NCBI GenBank assembly: GCA_014378225.1
Contig: JACMOA010000273.1
Span: forward strand, 1 to 5,506
Length of the DNA stretch: 5,506 nucleotides
Reading direction: 5' to 3'
Source of the DNA: Deinococcales bacterium
GTDB lineage: Bacteria > Deinococcota > Deinococci > Deinococcales > Deinococcaceae
This document shows positions 4,703 to 5,506 of the stretch, in pieces (within the stretch, counting starts at the first letter, position 1; each line of letters starts with the position of its first letter). The notes under the pieces are model-generated. The model saw only the letters and a list, made by a program, of their open reading frames with translations. It was not told the DNA's origin and did not search any database. Position numbers and translations under genes: made by a program.

Positions 4703-5506
4703 ATGACACAAGTTTTAGAATTTCCGGCCCTGACCCTACCTACCTACCCTCAACCAGACGCAAGGGGGCGTTATGCCGAATTTGGCGGGCGCTACGTTCC
4801 CGAAACCCTGATTCCCGCGCTTCAAGAACTCGAGCGGGCCTACGGCGAAGCGAAAAAGGACCCCTATTACCTGGCGGAGCTGGACTACTATTTGCGCGAG
4901 TACGTGGGCCGTCCCAGTGGACTGTACTTTGCAAAAAATCTCACCGAGCACTTGGGCGGCGCAAAGATTTACTTTAAGCGTGAGGACCTGAACCACACCG
5001 GGGCGCATAAAATCAACAACACCATCGGACAGGCGCTGCTGGCGCGGCGGATGGGTAAAAAGCGCATTATTGCCGAGACCGGAGCGGGTCAGCACGGTGT
5101 GGCCACCGCCACAGCTTGCGCCCTGTTTGGTTTCGAGTGCGTGGACTACATGGGCGCGGAGGATATTCGCCGTCAGAACCTGAACGTGTTCCGCATGAAG
5201 TTGCTGGGTGCAGAAGTCCGCGAGGTCACGTCGGGAACCAGCACGCCCAAGGACGCCACCAACGAGGCCATCCGCGATTGGGTCACGAATGTGCGAGACA
5301 GCTTTTACATTCTGGGCAGCGTGGTGGGGCCGCACCCCTACCCAGCAATGGTGCGCGACTTTCAGAGTGTGGTGGGCGAGGAAGTAAAAACCCAACTGTT
5401 CGAGAAGGAGGGCCGCAGCATTCCAGACGCGGTGGTGGCCTGTGTGGGCGGCGGCTCCAACGCCATTGGCGTATTTGCCCCGTTTGCGTACCTGCCCGAA
5501 CTCGAG
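4703..5506 (+). CDS. trpB: tryptophan synthase beta chain, 3'-truncated by the window
   Basis: TrpB joins indole (from the alpha chain) with L-serine to make L-tryptophan using pyridoxal phosphate, in the cytoplasm as an alpha2-beta2 complex. The first 268 residues of about 400 are present, all in one open frame to the window edge. Visible marks: [19 protein letters not shown] (22-40), the [15 protein letters not shown] motif with the cofactor lysine Lys 103, [11 protein letters not shown] (124-134) with catalytic Glu 125 at the right distance (22 residues) from the lysine, the conserved [22 protein letters not shown] stretch (206-227), and the phosphate-binding loop GGGSNAIG (249-256). It is the standard TrpB1 type rather than TrpB2. 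The sequence is close in style to Deinococcus/Thermus TrpB. A strong Shine-Dalgarno fixes the ATG. trpA probably follows outside the window. Only two CTCGAG sites lie here, both as Leu-Glu codons. Confidence 0.96.
   Translation, partial: MTQVLEFPALTLPTYPQPDARGRYAEFGGRYVPETLIPALQELERAYGEAKKDPYYLAELDYYLREYVGRPSGLYFAKNLTEHLGGAKIYFKREDLNHTGAHKINNTIGQALLARRMGKKRIIAETGAGQHGVATATACALFGFECVDYMGAEDIRRQNLNVFRMKLLGAEVREVTSGTSTPKDATNEAIRDWVTNVRDSFYILGSVVGPHPYPAMVRDFQSVVGEEVKTQLFEKEGRSIPDAVVACVGGGSNAIGVFAPFAYLPELE

Larger units (their letters stand above)
120..5506. repeat. dispersed highly iterated palindrome CTCGAG (37 copies)
   Basis: Manual count of copies, by first base: 120, 298, 491, 580, 867, 955, 975, 996, 1055, 1435, 1600, 1684, 1771, 1939, 2029, 2111, 2130, 2259, 2269, 2472, 2538, 2608, 2703, 2745, 2780, 3188, 3247, 3601, 4023, 4142, 4469, 4487, 4533, 4597, 4647, 4829, 5501. 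About 1.3 are expected with equal base frequencies. The near relatives CTCGAA, CTCGAC and CTCGAT together occur about five times, so the full palindrome is what is enriched. G is the commonest base before (22 of 37) and C after (18 of 36); ten copies are the 8-bp palindrome GCTCGAGC. Copies occur in genes in all three frames (Leu-Glu, Ala-Arg-Gly, Ser-Ser/Arg) and in gaps. Confidence 0.93.

Noticed and set aside
4736..5395. 219-codon open frame opposite trpB
   Set aside because: Antisense to unambiguous TrpB coding sequence; long only because of codon bias in trpB.
5501..5506. The window ends exactly on a CTCGAG (XhoI site), hinting at a cloning or restriction-fragment end
   Set aside because: There are 36 other copies inside, so it cannot be a complete XhoI fragment; with this density the coincidence is not remarkable.

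Overview
The window looks like a piece of chromosome from a member of the Deinococcota (Deinococcus/Meiothermus type). This is an inference from the TrpB sequence style and from two genes whose -10 box lies only 6-7 nt before the ATG, as in leaderless transcripts, which are common in that phylum. Base composition is moderate by eye (mid-50s % G+C). The assignment is not proven.

Layout, left to right. Positions 2-274 (+) hold the C-terminus of a polar amino-acid ABC substrate-binding protein. Its permease follows at 328-1008 (+) and is closed by an intrinsic terminator at 1050-1073. Three genes then read leftward. Reading in their own direction, they are a double-ATPase subunit of a nucleoside/simple-sugar (BMP-type) ABC importer (4410-2848), a DinB-like DUF1572 protein (2777-2244), and a stand-alone HsdR-N-like PD-(D/E)xK nuclease with a DUF4357-like tail (2184-1093). 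A 292-nt divergent gap (4411-4702) separates them from trpB (4703 to the window end, +), the tryptophan synthase beta chain, truncated by the window edge.

The genes do not form one pathway: two importer fragments, a thiol-transferase-like protein, a defence-like nuclease and an amino-acid biosynthesis enzyme. Neither importer is complete here. The amino-acid system shows no ATPase, and the nucleoside ATPase has no permease downstream.

Three signals go beyond gene content. (1) The palindrome CTCGAG occurs 37 times in 5.5 kb (about 1.3 expected with equal base frequencies), in genes and gaps, in all three reading frames, and ten times as GCTCGAGC. It behaves like a highly iterated palindrome comparable to cyanobacterial HIP1. 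(2) The nuclease start codon sits in the loop of a strong intrinsic terminator for the upstream gene. A promoter placed to start RNA at that ATG would make a message without the 5' arm of the hairpin, so it would escape termination. (3) Two intergenic gaps carry short tandem repeats of exactly 7 bp period, with different consensus sequences.
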